From a bacterium (lineage in GTDB: Bacteria; BMS3Abin14): a stretch of 11,693 nucleotides of DNA. The stretch lies in NCBI GenBank assembly GCA_020350725.1, contig CP070719.1, forward strand, positions 2,616,986 through 2,628,678, written 5' to 3'. Positions 5,936 to 11,693 of this stretch are shown piece by piece; position 1 is the first letter of the stretch, and the number at the start of each line of letters is the position of its first letter. The translations under genes and the position numbers were made by a program. The notes beneath the pieces were generated by a model. It did not search any database. It was not told where the DNA came from and was given only the letters and a program-made list of their open reading frames with translations.

Positions 5936-7429
5936 CTATTTTGATACCGCAACAAAGATCGTTCTACCTCCCCGGTTGACGAGGAACAGGATCGATTTTT
6001 TATCCTTTTCCGCTTTCAGGACCTCGGAAAGAGCGCCCACGTCCTTTATCTTCTTGCGGTTCACCTCGAGAATAACGTCTCCGCGGCGCAGTCCCGCTTC
6101 ATCGGCAGCGCTGCCGGACTCGACGTTGGAAACGAGGGCTCCCTCGGTACCCGTCAGTTCGAGTCTGTCGGCCATCTCCGGGGTTATGTCCTGGACGGTG
6201 AGGCCGAAGTCCTCCTGGACCTCCTCCGAGGGCTCACCGACAGCGGCTATCTGACCTTCCTCGGTCATCTCCTCCAGGGTGACCTTGAAGGTCGCCTCCT
6301 CACCCTGTCTCAGGACCACCACTTCAACTGCGGTGCCCACCGGCAGATAGGCCACCATGGTGGGAAGCTCATGCTGGCTCTCAACGTCCTGGCCGTTGAA
6401 CCGGATGATGACGTCACCTCTGGCTATCCCGGCCTTGTGGGCGGGGCCGTCCTTCACCACGTCGGCCACCAGGGCGCCCTTGCGCGTCTTGAGGCCGAGG
6501 CCCTCCTGGAGCTCCGGGGTGATCTCCTGGATCAGGACACCCAGCCAGGCCCGGGTCACGGTACCCGATTCCCTGAGTTGGGTGATGATGCTCTTGGCCA
6601 GGTTGATGGGTATGGCGAAGCCGATACCCTGGTTGCCGCCGCTTCTCGTGTAGATGGCCGAATTGATACCGATGACGTTGCCGGCGGTGTCGAACAGGGG
6701 GCCTCCGCTGTTGCCTGGGTTGATGGCGGCGTCCGTCTGGATGAAGTCGTCGTAGGGCCCTGCTCCCAGCTCTCTGCCCTTGGCGCTTATGATACCGGCG
6801 GTGACCGTGTGTCCCAGGCCGAAGGGGTTGCCGATGGCCAACACCCAGTCTCCAACCCTGGCCCTGTCCGAATCGCCCAGGTTGCAGGTGGGCAGGCCGT
6901 TCTTCGGGGTGATCTTGATCAGGGCGATATCCGTCTTCTCGTCCGTGCCGATGATCTCGGCCGGGTACTCGTCGCCTCCCTCCAGAATGACCACGATCTC
7001 GTCCGCTTCAGCAACCACGTGGTTGTTGGTGATGATGTAGCCGTCACCATTGATGATGAAACCGGAGCCCAGGCTCCGCTTCTTGAAGGGTCTTGCCTTC
7101 GGGTCGCCGAAGAACCTCTTGAAGAACTCGTCGCCGAAGAAATCACGGAAGGGGCTGTCCTCCCCGAAGGGGGAATGCATCTGCTGGTCGCCACCCTTGA
7201 TCACCGTGGCGGTGCTGACGTTGACAACTGCGGGTGAAAGTTCCTCGGCGAGGTCGGCAAAGGAAACGGGAGGGCCGACGGTCTGCCTGACCGTTCCCTC
7301 CTTCCACAGGACACCCTGTTTCGCCTCTGTTGGCGGGGTGAGGGAGAGCTGAGACGCGACGACCATACCGATGATGAGGCAGAAAACAGCCACGAGGCCG
7401 ACGGTCAATCCTCTGTAGGTACGTGCCAT
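5936..7429 (-). CDS. degP: DegP/HtrA-family periplasmic serine endoprotease
   Basis: An ATP-independent protease and chaperone of the cell envelope (497 aa). Residues about 9-26 form an N-terminal signal anchor. The trypsin-like domain shows the full catalytic triad: His137 in NNHVV, Asp167 in TDIAL and Ser241 in NPGNSGGP. Two PDZ domains follow (about 290-385 and 405-490), the DegP/DegQ/DegS-with-two-PDZ layout; total length is normal. A Phe- and Gly-rich loop before His137 (PFRDFFGDEFFKRFFGDP) corresponds to the LA loop. The start is ATG at 7429, because AGGAGG lies nine bases upstream; a TTG 42 bases earlier lacks such a site. It follows htpX by 57 bases and ends before a strong terminator, so the two are probably cotranscribed. 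The degP versus degQ name is not resolvable from sequence alone. Confidence 0.96.
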   Translation of the reverse strand: MARTYRGLTVGLVAVFCLIIGMVVASQLSLTPPTEAKQGVLWKEGTVRQTVGPPVSFADLAEELSPAVVNVSTATVIKGGDQQMHSPFGEDSPFRDFFGDEFFKRFFGDPKARPFKKRSLGSGFIINGDGYIITNNHVVAEADEIVVILEGGDEYPAEIIGTDEKTDIALIKITPKNGLPTCNLGDSDRARVGDWVLAIGNPFGLGHTVTAGIISAKGRELGAGPYDDFIQTDAAINPGNSGGPLFDTAGNVIGINSAIYTRSGGNQGIGFAIPINLAKSIITQLRESGTVTRAWLGVLIQEITPELQEGLGLKTRKGALVADVVKDGPAHKAGIARGDVIIRFNGQDVESQHELPTMVAYLPVGTAVEVVVLRQGEEATFKVTLEEMTEEGQIAAVGEPSEEVQEDFGLTVQDITPEMADRLELTGTEGALVSNVESGSAADEAGLRRGDVILEVNRKKIKDVGALSEVLKAEKDKKSILFLVNRGGRTIFVAVSK

Positions 7430-7486
7430 GGGTGGTATCCTCCTTTTTTTCTCCCCTCGCTTTACTGGCAATCCTATTGATCGGCT

Positions 7487-8329
7487 TCACCTTCCGGTGT
7501 CCGAGCCGAGCAGGCGCTGGACCCGTTTCTCCACCGGCGGATGGGTGGAGAAGAGCTCCATGAGGGCCCGTCCGGCAAAGGGCTTGACGATAAACATGTG
7601 GGATGTCGCCGGGTTGGCGGCCATGGGAACACCCTTGGCGGCCAGGGTGAGCTTCTTCAGGGCGGAGGCCAGGGCCCGGGGGTCACCCGCGATCCTCGCC
7701 CCGGTCTGGTCGGCCTGGTACTCCCTGGACCGGGACACCGCCATCTGGATGATAACGGCGGCGATGGGGGCCAGGATGGCCATGGCGAAGAGGGCGATGG
7801 GGTTGTCGTCCTCGTCCCCTCCCCGCCCGAAGATCATGGCCCATCGGGCCATATTGGCGAGCATCATGATGGCTCCGGCTATGGTCGCGGCGATGGACGA
7901 GATGAGGATATCCCGGTGTCCGATATGGGCCAGCTCGTGGCCGATGACGCCGGCAAGCTCTTCGTCGGTGAGCAGCTGCCTGATCCCGTCGGTGACGGCC
8001 ACAACAGCGTGCTGAGGGTTCCTGCCGGTGGCGAAGGCATTGGGCGAGGGATTTGGGATGCGGTACACCCGCGGCATGGGGAGCCCTGCCCGAGTGGAGA
8101 GGTTCCGGACGATGGAATGCAGTGTCGGGTCCTCCGATTCGGTCACCGGCTTGGCCCTGTAGAGAGCGAGGACGATGCGGTCCGAGAACCAGTAGCTGCC
8201 GAAGTTCATCACCATGGCCAGACCGAAGGCGAAGATCATGCCGGTCCGGCCGCCGAAGACGGAACCGAAGAATATGAGGAGTCCGGTCAGCGCCCCCAGC
8301 AGCAAGGTTGTTTTAAGGAAATTGTTCAT
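7487..8329 (-). CDS. htpX: HtpX-type M48 zinc metalloprotease
   Basis: An inner-membrane protease (280 aa) that cuts damaged membrane proteins together with FtsH. Two hydrophobic helices at the N-terminus (about 4-26 and 29-48) precede the zinc motif HELAH (His131, Glu132, His135); the third ligand is Glu203 in SREYQAD. Two further membrane segments lie between the motifs (about 140-165 and 178-197). [10 protein letters not shown] (93-102) and [10 protein letters not shown] near the C-terminus are HtpX hallmarks. Length is typical. The ATG at 8329 has AGGAGG 11 bases upstream. A three-codon frame (ATG AGT AGA TGA) lies between the Shine-Dalgarno sequence and the start and overlaps it by four bases. 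It heads the htpX-degP pair, separated from cbpM by a 233-base gap of repeats. Confidence 0.96.
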   Translation of the reverse strand: MNNFLKTTLLLGALTGLLIFFGSVFGGRTGMIFAFGLAMVMNFGSYWFSDRIVLALYRAKPVTESEDPTLHSIVRNLSTRAGLPMPRVYRIPNPSPNAFATGRNPQHAVVAVTDGIRQLLTDEELAGVIGHELAHIGHRDILISSIAATIAGAIMMLANMARWAMIFGRGGDEDDNPIALFAMAILAPIAAVIIQMAVSRSREYQADQTGARIAGDPRALASALKKLTLAAKGVPMAANPATSHMFIVKPFAGRALMELFSTHPPVEKRVQRLLGSDTGR

Positions 8330-8383
8330 CTACTCATCTACCTCCTGTATTAGACCCCTGATGGGCCGTAAGGTTTAAACATA

Positions 8384-8439
8384 AGTTTCCAGTTTCCAGT
8401 TTGAAAACCGCGATTTGTGATTCGCGATGAGTGATTTGT
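8384..8439. repeat. Heptad array upstream of htpX
   Basis: Eight consecutive 7-base words with no slip: AGTTTCC, AGTTTCC, AGTTTGA, AAACCGC, GATTTGT, GATTCGC, GATGAGT, GATTTGT. Read on the other strand they are GAATC- and GGAAACT-type words, so this is the inverted orientation of the families at 153-302. It lies in the htpX upstream region, where a promoter might be expected. Confidence 0.9.
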
Positions 8440-8466
8440 TCTTTATACCGCGCCTCCGTGTGATCC

Positions 8467-8487
8467 GAGTCCTGAGAGGCAGGACTC
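8467..8487. repeat. Perfect 8-bp hairpin between cbpM and htpX
   Basis: GAGTCCTG (8467-8474), a five-base AGAGG loop and CAGGACTC (8480-8487) form a perfect stem-loop. No U-run follows on the minus strand, so it is not a standard terminator for cbpM. It may stabilise or process the transcript. Confidence 0.6.
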
Positions 8488-8503
8488 TTCCACGTTCCAG
8501 GTC

Positions 8504-8539
8504 GTCTAATCTCCAATGCTCTAATTTCTAATCTCTAAC
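8504..8539. repeat. Inverted CATTRGAG-family words
   Basis: TCTAATCTCCAATGCTCTAA and what follows are the reverse complement of the 861-1034 word family, here as about five units just after the cbpM stop codon. Confidence 0.85.
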
Positions 8540-8562
8540 AATCTGTATTACCCCCCCCACAC

Positions 8563-8961
8563 CTACTTTTCTTCCCGCTTGGTGCCCCGGGATACGGCCA
8601 GGAATTCCTCGCCGGGGCCGAGGGCCATGGGGTAGTTCTCCTCTCCGAGGAGCTCCCTGAGGTCCTCGGAGATCTGCCTGCGGAGGAAATCCAGGATCTG
8701 ATCCACCTCCTGGCGCATCTGGATCATCCTGCCCCTCATCTCGAGGATCACATCGATACCGGGAAGGTTCACTGCCAGGTCCCTGCTGAGCCGCCCGATA
8801 ATCTCCAGGCGCTCGAGCTGTCCGTCATCGAGGACCCTTTTCCCCTGTACTGTTTCGACGGTGATGAGCCCCTCGGCCTCAATGGCCTCGAGGTCCCGGG
8901 AACCGATGCCCAGACGGCGGCAGGTTTCGAGGAGATCGTGAATGGTTTTACTCTCATCCAT
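8563..8961 (-). CDS. cbpM: CbpM-like / MerR-type chaperone modulator
   Basis: A 132-residue protein with an N-terminal MerR-like helix-turn-helix fold (about 6-60: TCRRLGIGSRDLEAIEAEGL then DDGQLERLEIIGRL) and a conserved-looking second part (RDLAVNLPGIDVILEMRGRM, 60-79) leading into a coiled-coil helix to about 105. This is the layout of CbpM, which binds the J-domain of CbpA, and of HspR-type regulators that pair with DnaJ. Its ATG lies three bases after the dnaJ stop, so translation is probably coupled; no strong ribosome-binding site is visible. Whether it acts as a J-protein inhibitor or a DNA-binding heat-shock repressor cannot be decided from sequence. Confidence 0.82.
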   Translation of the reverse strand: MDESKTIHDLLETCRRLGIGSRDLEAIEAEGLITVETVQGKRVLDDGQLERLEIIGRLSRDLAVNLPGIDVILEMRGRMIQMRQEVDQILDFLRRQISEDLRELLGEENYPMALGPGEEFLAVSRGTKREEK

Positions 8962-8964
8962 AAT

Positions 8965-10062
8965 TTACCACAGCCCCTCTCGAGGGTCCAGATCGATGAC
9001 ACCATCGAGCTCTTCGATCAGTTCAGCGGCCCGGCCCTTTGGCGCCTTGGGTACCCTGATCTTCACCACGGCGTAAAGGTTGCCTCGCCCTTTGCCTTTG
9101 AGCTTCGGGAACCCCTTTTCCTTGAGGCGGAGCTTCTGCCCGCCCTGGGTCCCCGCCGGCACGGTCAGAAGCGTTGTCTTTCCGTCGGGCAGGGGGATTT
9201 TTATCCTGTCCCCCTGAGCGGCCTCCCGGAAGCTGAGGGGCAGATCGAGGTAGATGTCCGAACCGTCGCGCCTGAAGAACCTGTGCGGTCCCACCTGGAC
9301 GGTGATGAAAAGGTCCCCCGGGGCCCCCCCGTTGATGCCCGCATTCCCCTTGCCCGCCACCCTGACCTTGGATCCGGTGTCCACCCCGGCCGGGATCTTG
9401 ACCGTGATCCGGTCCTGCTTGTCGACGATGCCCCGGCCCGCGCAGTGGGAGCAGGGGTTGCTGATGACCGTGCCGGTACCCTCGCACTGCGGACAGGCGC
9501 GGGCGAACTGGATAGGCCCCTGGGAGACCTTCTCCTGTCCTGTCCCGCCGCACCTGGGACAGGATGCGGTGGAGGAGCCGGGCTCGCTGCCGCTGCCCCC
9601 GCATCGGTCACACCCGGAGGAATGGGCGTATGCCAGGGGGACGTCGACGCCGCGGTAGGCATCTTCGAAGGCGATCTGGAGCGTGTAACCGAGGTCGTCA
9701 CCGCGGACGGGTCCCCGGCGCCGGGACCTGCCCAGGAGGTCCCCGAAAAGGTCCTCGTAGGCGAATCCGCCGAAGTCGAATCCGCCGGTGCGGAAGCCGC
9801 TCAGGTCGAAATCGGAGAAATCGAAACCGGTGCCCCTCGCCCCGGCGTGGCCGAACTGGTCGTACTCAGCCCGCTTTTCCCTGTCGGCCAACACGGCGTA
9901 GGCCTCGCTCAACTCCTTGAAACGGGCCTCCGCCTCCTTGTCGCCTGGATTGACGTCGGGGTGGTGTTTCCGGGCCAGGCGCCGGTAGGCTTTCTTGATC
10001 TCCTCCTCCGAGGCCTTCCGGGAGATGCCGAGGACCTCGTAATAATCCCTCTTGCCGGCCAT
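8965..10062 (-). CDS. dnaJ: Type I DnaJ (Hsp40) co-chaperone
   Basis: Stimulates the DnaK ATPase and delivers unfolded clients (365 aa, cytoplasm). The J-domain covers residues about 5-70 with His34-Pro35-Asp36. A Gly/Phe-rich linker runs to about 110 ([20 protein letters not shown]). The zinc domain has four CxxCxGxG motifs at Cys151, Cys168, Cys190 and Cys204 ([32 protein letters not shown]). The C-terminal substrate-binding domains end at residue 365. The protein is slightly shorter than the usual 370-380. The start [12 protein letters not shown] is canonical although no good Shine-Dalgarno lies before it. It sits 164 bases after hsp20 and three bases before cbpM. No dnaK or grpE is in the window, so this may be an accessory dnaJ and not the dnaK-operon copy. 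Confidence 0.96.
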   Translation of the reverse strand: MAGKRDYYEVLGISRKASEEEIKKAYRRLARKHHPDVNPGDKEAEARFKELSEAYAVLADREKRAEYDQFGHAGARGTGFDFSDFDLSGFRTGGFDFGGFAYEDLFGDLLGRSRRRGPVRGDDLGYTLQIAFEDAYRGVDVPLAYAHSSGCDRCGGSGSEPGSSTASCPRCGGTGQEKVSQGPIQFARACPQCEGTGTVISNPCSHCAGRGIVDKQDRITVKIPAGVDTGSKVRVAGKGNAGINGGAPGDLFITVQVGPHRFFRRDGSDIYLDLPLSFREAAQGDRIKIPLPDGKTTLLTVPAGTQGGQKLRLKEKGFPKLKGKGRGNLYAVVKIRVPKAPKGRAAELIEELDGVIDLDPREGLW

Positions 10063-10226
10063 TACGATTCGGGGAGAGAGGAGACGCCCGGCCTGAGGGT
10101 CAGCGAGGGTGACACCTGGAATTCCCCCGACGTCACCTTCATCTGCCCTCCCTGCCGATCTTCATTCACCCTCCCTGTCCTTTCCTTATGTCTCCGCACC
10201 ATCCGCAATCGGTTGGGAGGTGCAGA
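10063..10226. other. hsp20-dnaJ spacer with an inverted repeat
   Basis: An eight-position inverted repeat with one G-U (AGGGTGAC at 10106-10113 with GTCACCTT at 10132-10139) lies in the spacer. No promoter or terminator is evident, and the spacer is C/T-rich on the plus strand. Readthrough from hsp20 seems likely. Confidence 0.35.
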
Positions 10227-10667
10227 TCACTCCGAGATCTCTATTTTTCTTGGCTTGACCGCTTCCACCTTGGGCAGGGTGATCTCAAGGACGCCGTCCT
10301 TGTATGCCGCCCTGACCCCGTCGATCTGCACCGGGGTTCCCAGGATGAAGGAGCGCCTGAACTTTCCATAGGCCCTCTCCATCCGGTGGTACTGTTCCTT
10401 CGTCATGCCCTTCTCGAAGGGGCGCTCTCCCCGGATCGCCAGGACGTCATCCTTGACCTCCACCGAGATCAGGTCCTTTGCGATGCCAGGGACCTCGACG
10501 TTGACCACGATGTCGTCCTTGGTCTCGTAGATGTCCACCGGGGGGGCCCAGGTCGCCGCCTCGAGGTCCTGTTCAGTCCCCTCTCGGCCGAAATTGCCCG
10601 TGAAGAGCCGGTTCATCCTGTCCTGGAGCGCCATCAGCTCCCTGAAGGGTTCTTTGGTCGGTGTCAT
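10227..10667 (-). CDS. Hsp20 / alpha-crystallin small heat-shock protein
   Basis: A 146-residue ATP-independent holdase. A short N-terminal arm (1-40, MNRLFTGNFG) precedes the alpha-crystallin domain (about 42-134), with PPVDIYETKDDIVVNVEVPG at its start, FRRSFILG, and the signature A-x-x-x-x-G-V-L (AAYKDGVLEITLP). The C-terminal IEI (142-144) is the I-x-I motif that docks subunits in oligomers. Length is typical of bacterial class A small heat-shock proteins. The ATG at 10667 has AAGGAGG nine bases upstream. It is the first gene of the quality-control cluster and has its own promoter. Confidence 0.95.
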   Translation of the reverse strand: MTPTKEPFRELMALQDRMNRLFTGNFGREGTEQDLEAATWAPPVDIYETKDDIVVNVEVPGIAKDLISVEVKDDVLAIRGERPFEKGMTKEQYHRMERAYGKFRRSFILGTPVQIDGVRAAYKDGVLEITLPKVEAVKPRKIEISE

Positions 10668-10730
10668 TCGAGATAACCTCCTTACGGTCCGAATAATAAC
10701 CCTATCCTAGTCCATTATTTCACTGCTGAA

Positions 10731-10758
10731 AATCTAATTCGGGCCCCGACGGTGTCAA
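10731..10758 (-). promoter_or_regulatory. Promoter of hsp20 (and probably dnaJ-cbpM)
   Basis: A perfect TTGACA (10758-10753) and TAGATT (10736-10731; four of six) are spaced 16 bases apart on the minus strand. The -35 lies in CCCTTGACA, which also resembles a sigma-32 -35 (CTTGAA). A CCCGAATT further down is a poor match to the sigma-32 -10 and too close. No CIRCE element is present. The leader would be about 57 bases. Confidence 0.55.
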
Positions 10759-10774
10759 GGGTGCGACTTAATAG

Positions 10775-10795
10775 AAGTCAGTATTCAGTATTCAG
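10775..10795. repeat. CAGTATT heptads
   Basis: CAGTATT occurs twice in tandem (10779-10792), with partial copies on each side. The related word TGAATAC (its near reverse complement) recurs at 11438-11465. Confidence 0.8.
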
Positions 10796-10923
10796 AAAAA
10801 ACCTGGATCTCCTCTGCAAAAACCCTATTTAAAGTCTATCCCGGTTTCCGGATACTGTCTCTTGATCCCTGTGCTCACCGGGACCGCACCGCTGACGGAG
10901 GCAATCTCGAGGACCATAAGCCT

Positions 10924-10951
10924 AACCACAGAGGACACAGAGGGCACAGAG
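10924..10951 (+). repeat. CACAGAG word array, left arm of an inverted pair
   Basis: AACCACAGAGGACACAGAGG and a third unit (GCACAGAGA) have a period of about 9 bases. The first 19 bases match the reverse complement of 11299-11317 at 17 of 19 positions. The same word family lies inside the 200-bp repeats near 96-149 and 1224-1277. Confidence 0.85.
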
Positions 10952-11002
10952 ATAAACAGAATTCAAGATCCAGGACGCATGAACTGCCATCATCACTGGG
11001 AG

Positions 11003-11142
11003 AAAAAGCTTCTCACCTGACCTTTCCCTGTCGGGAAAGGGATTTCACGGAAATCCATCGGTTGGGCCTTTTTGGGATGGGATAAAAGCCGACTTTGATC
11101 ACAACCCAAAAGTGCCCAACTGTTCAGGTGAGAGGTTGTTTT
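11003..11142. ncRNA. Compact four-way-junction structured element
   Basis: Closing stem: TCTCACCTGA (11011-11020) with TCAGGTGAGA (11124-11133), extended outward through wobble and A-T pairs to 11003/11141. Inside, with almost no unpaired bases, are three hairpins. The first is CCTTTCCC, loop TGTC, GGGAAAGG (11021-11040). The second is GATTT, loop CACGG, AAATC (11041-11055). The third is long: GTTGGGC (11061-11067) with GCCCAAC (11114-11120), CTTTT plus GGG with CCC plus AAAAG, and a tip in which GAT-AAAG pairs with CTTT-ATC around CCGA. This cannot be chance. It could be a structured RNA (both strands end in T-rich runs) or a folded single-stranded DNA site. Family not recognised. Confidence 0.7.
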
Positions 11143-11178
11143 CGTTGCGTGACTTGCCTGTCCTGAGGCCGTCGCCTG

Positions 11179-11197
11179 CCATGAGCTTGTCGAATGG
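11179..11197. repeat. CCATGAGCTTGTCGAATGG word
   Basis: Resembles the GAGCTTGTCGAA core of a dispersed intergenic repeat that I recall from many bacterial genomes. Here its ends CCAT and ATGG can pair. A single copy is present in the window. Confidence 0.5.
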
Positions 11198-11257
11198 AAG
11201 GGCGTCTTGGTGTGAGGTTAGTTTTTTGCCCAATTTCTAAATTTAAGTAAGTAGCGA

Positions 11258-11317
11258 TTTCTCCGTGGTTCTCTGTGGACAGGTCTGCGAGTGACCGTCT
11301 CCGTGTCCTCCGTGGTT
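11258..11317 (-). repeat. Inverted CACRGAG words, right arm
   Basis: CTCCGTGGTTCTCTGTGG near the left, and CTCCGTGTCCTCCGTGGTT at 11299-11317, are reverse-strand copies of the 10924-10951 family. With the left arm they bracket a segment of about 394 bases containing the four-way-junction element. I see no flanking target-site duplication. Confidence 0.8.
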
Positions 11318-11374
11318 AAAACTCTCTTATTTCACCTATCTGTTCAGGGTACCGGCTCCTAGTATTTTTTTGAC

Positions 11375-11465
11375 CTATGATTATTCACGAATTACGAATC
11401 ACCAATCACGAATCACTGATTACGAACCACGAAATACTGAATACCGAATCCTGACTACTGAATAC
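11375..11465. repeat. Thirteen-unit heptad array upstream of the last gene
   Basis: CTATGAT and TATTCAC are followed by GAATTAC, GAATCAC, CAATCAC, GAATCAC, TGATTAC, GAACCAC, GAAATAC, TGAATAC, CGAATCC, TGACTAC and TGAATAC, with no slip in phase from 11382 to 11465. The family changes from GAATCAC to TGAATAC within one array, so the two word families are related. It ends 27 bases before the promoter at 11493. Confidence 0.93.
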
Positions 11466-11492
11466 CTGTCTTTTGATTCCCACCTGCTCTTG

Positions 11493-11521
11493 TTGACATC
11501 GATATATGAAATGATTATATT
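11493..11521 (+). promoter_or_regulatory. Near-consensus sigma-70 promoter
   Basis: TTGACA (11493-11498), a 17-base spacer and TATATT (11516-11521; five of six) form the best promoter in the window. A start near 11528 gives a leader of only about 20 bases before the ATG at 11549. Confidence 0.75.
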
Positions 11522-11548
11522 TAAGCCGTCCGAAGAGACGGAAAGCAA

Positions 11549-11693
11549 ATGACGATCGGTATGCTTAGACGCATCGGAAACATAGCTTTAATCGCCGTCC
11601 TCGCCCTGAATCTGATGGGCGTTTGGGCATTTGCGTCCAGTTATGACTGCGGTATGGCGTGCTGCCAGCCCAGTGAGACGGCGAAAGCCGGCA
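11549..11693 (+). CDS. Exported Cys-rich small protein, 5' part (cut by window end)
   Basis: From ATG at 11549 the frame is open for 48 codons to the window edge. The start MTIGMLRRIGN carries two arginines. It is followed by a hydrophobic core (IALIAVLALNLMGVWAFA) and a plausible signal peptidase site after AFA-S. The mature part begins SSYDCGMACCQPSET, with three cysteines in a CxxxCC pattern. Such a cluster suggests metal binding or disulfides in the periplasm, but I recognise no family. A second ATG four codons later (11561) is possible; GAGACGG before 11549 is a modest ribosome-binding site. It is the only gene of good confidence on the plus strand and has its own strong promoter. Confidence 0.65.
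   Translation, partial: MTIGMLRRIGNIALIAVLALNLMGVWAFASSYDCGMACCQPSETAKAG

Noticed and set aside
6371-7237. A 288-codon plus-strand frame opposite degP.
   Set aside because: Antisense shadow of a protease with an intact catalytic triad; composition is not protein-like.
7430-7471. A longer degP beginning at TTG 7471.
   Set aside because: AGGAGG sits nine bases before the ATG at 7429, inside the proposed extension, and the extension adds only a basic tail before the signal anchor.
8938-10371. A 477-codon open frame on the plus strand opposite dnaJ and part of hsp20.
   Set aside because: It lies antisense to clearly homologous dnaJ and hsp20 genes, has low-complexity Pro/Gly/Val composition and no domain; it is a by-product of GC-rich third positions.
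10668-10760. CIRCE/HrcA operator before hsp20.
   Set aside because: No TTAGCACTC-like inverted repeat is present on either strand.
11061-11120. Integron attC site suggested by GTTGGGC and GCCCAAC.
   Set aside because: attC sites run RYYYAAC first and GTTRRRY last; here the order is reversed, and the pair belongs to a larger junction with additional hairpins.

Overview
This window reads like a chromosomal segment of a moderately GC-rich Gram-negative bacterium, most likely a deltaproteobacterium (Desulfobacterota). That assignment rests on gene content: a periplasmic DegP/HtrA protease, an HtpX membrane protease, a DnaJ gene followed directly by a CbpM/MerR-like gene, an Hsp20, and a large ATPase-BTAD regulator. 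No taxonomic marker is present, so it is an inference.

Layout. Positions 1-1399 are mostly repeat-rich intergenic DNA around one small minus-strand gene (567-749). Positions 1400-4621 hold a 1073-residue STAND-type ATPase with a C-terminal winged helix and BTAD domain. Positions 4622-5935 hold one small membrane protein gene (5214-5429) between two structured non-coding stretches. One is a rod-like RNA candidate with a terminator (about 4931-5145). The other is a promoter-leader-terminator arrangement (5808 down to 5507). Positions 5936-10667 are a minus-strand protein-quality-control cluster in the order hsp20, dnaJ, cbpM, htpX, degP. It has a good promoter before hsp20 and a strong intrinsic terminator after degP. 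Positions 10668-11548 are non-coding, with repeats and a compact four-way-junction structure. At 11549 a plus-strand gene for an exported cysteine-rich protein begins behind a near-consensus promoter and runs off the window.

How the genes fit together. Hsp20 holds unfolding proteins. DnaJ passes them to DnaK (not in the window), and CbpM probably tunes the J-protein. HtpX removes damaged inner-membrane proteins and DegP clears the periplasm. Together they look like a stress-response module spanning cytoplasm, membrane and periplasm. The 71-residue membrane protein and the BTAD regulator have no evident link to it.

The most unusual content lies between the genes. Many short-word repeat arrays, most with a 7-base period (some 7/8), occur in several intergenic gaps and change gradually from one word to another without losing phase. 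A 200-bp block carrying the start of one array is present twice at 198/200 identity. A nearly fully paired ~140-nt four-way-junction element sits inside a ~394-bp segment bounded by inverted CACRGAG-type repeats. These are the features most worth following up.
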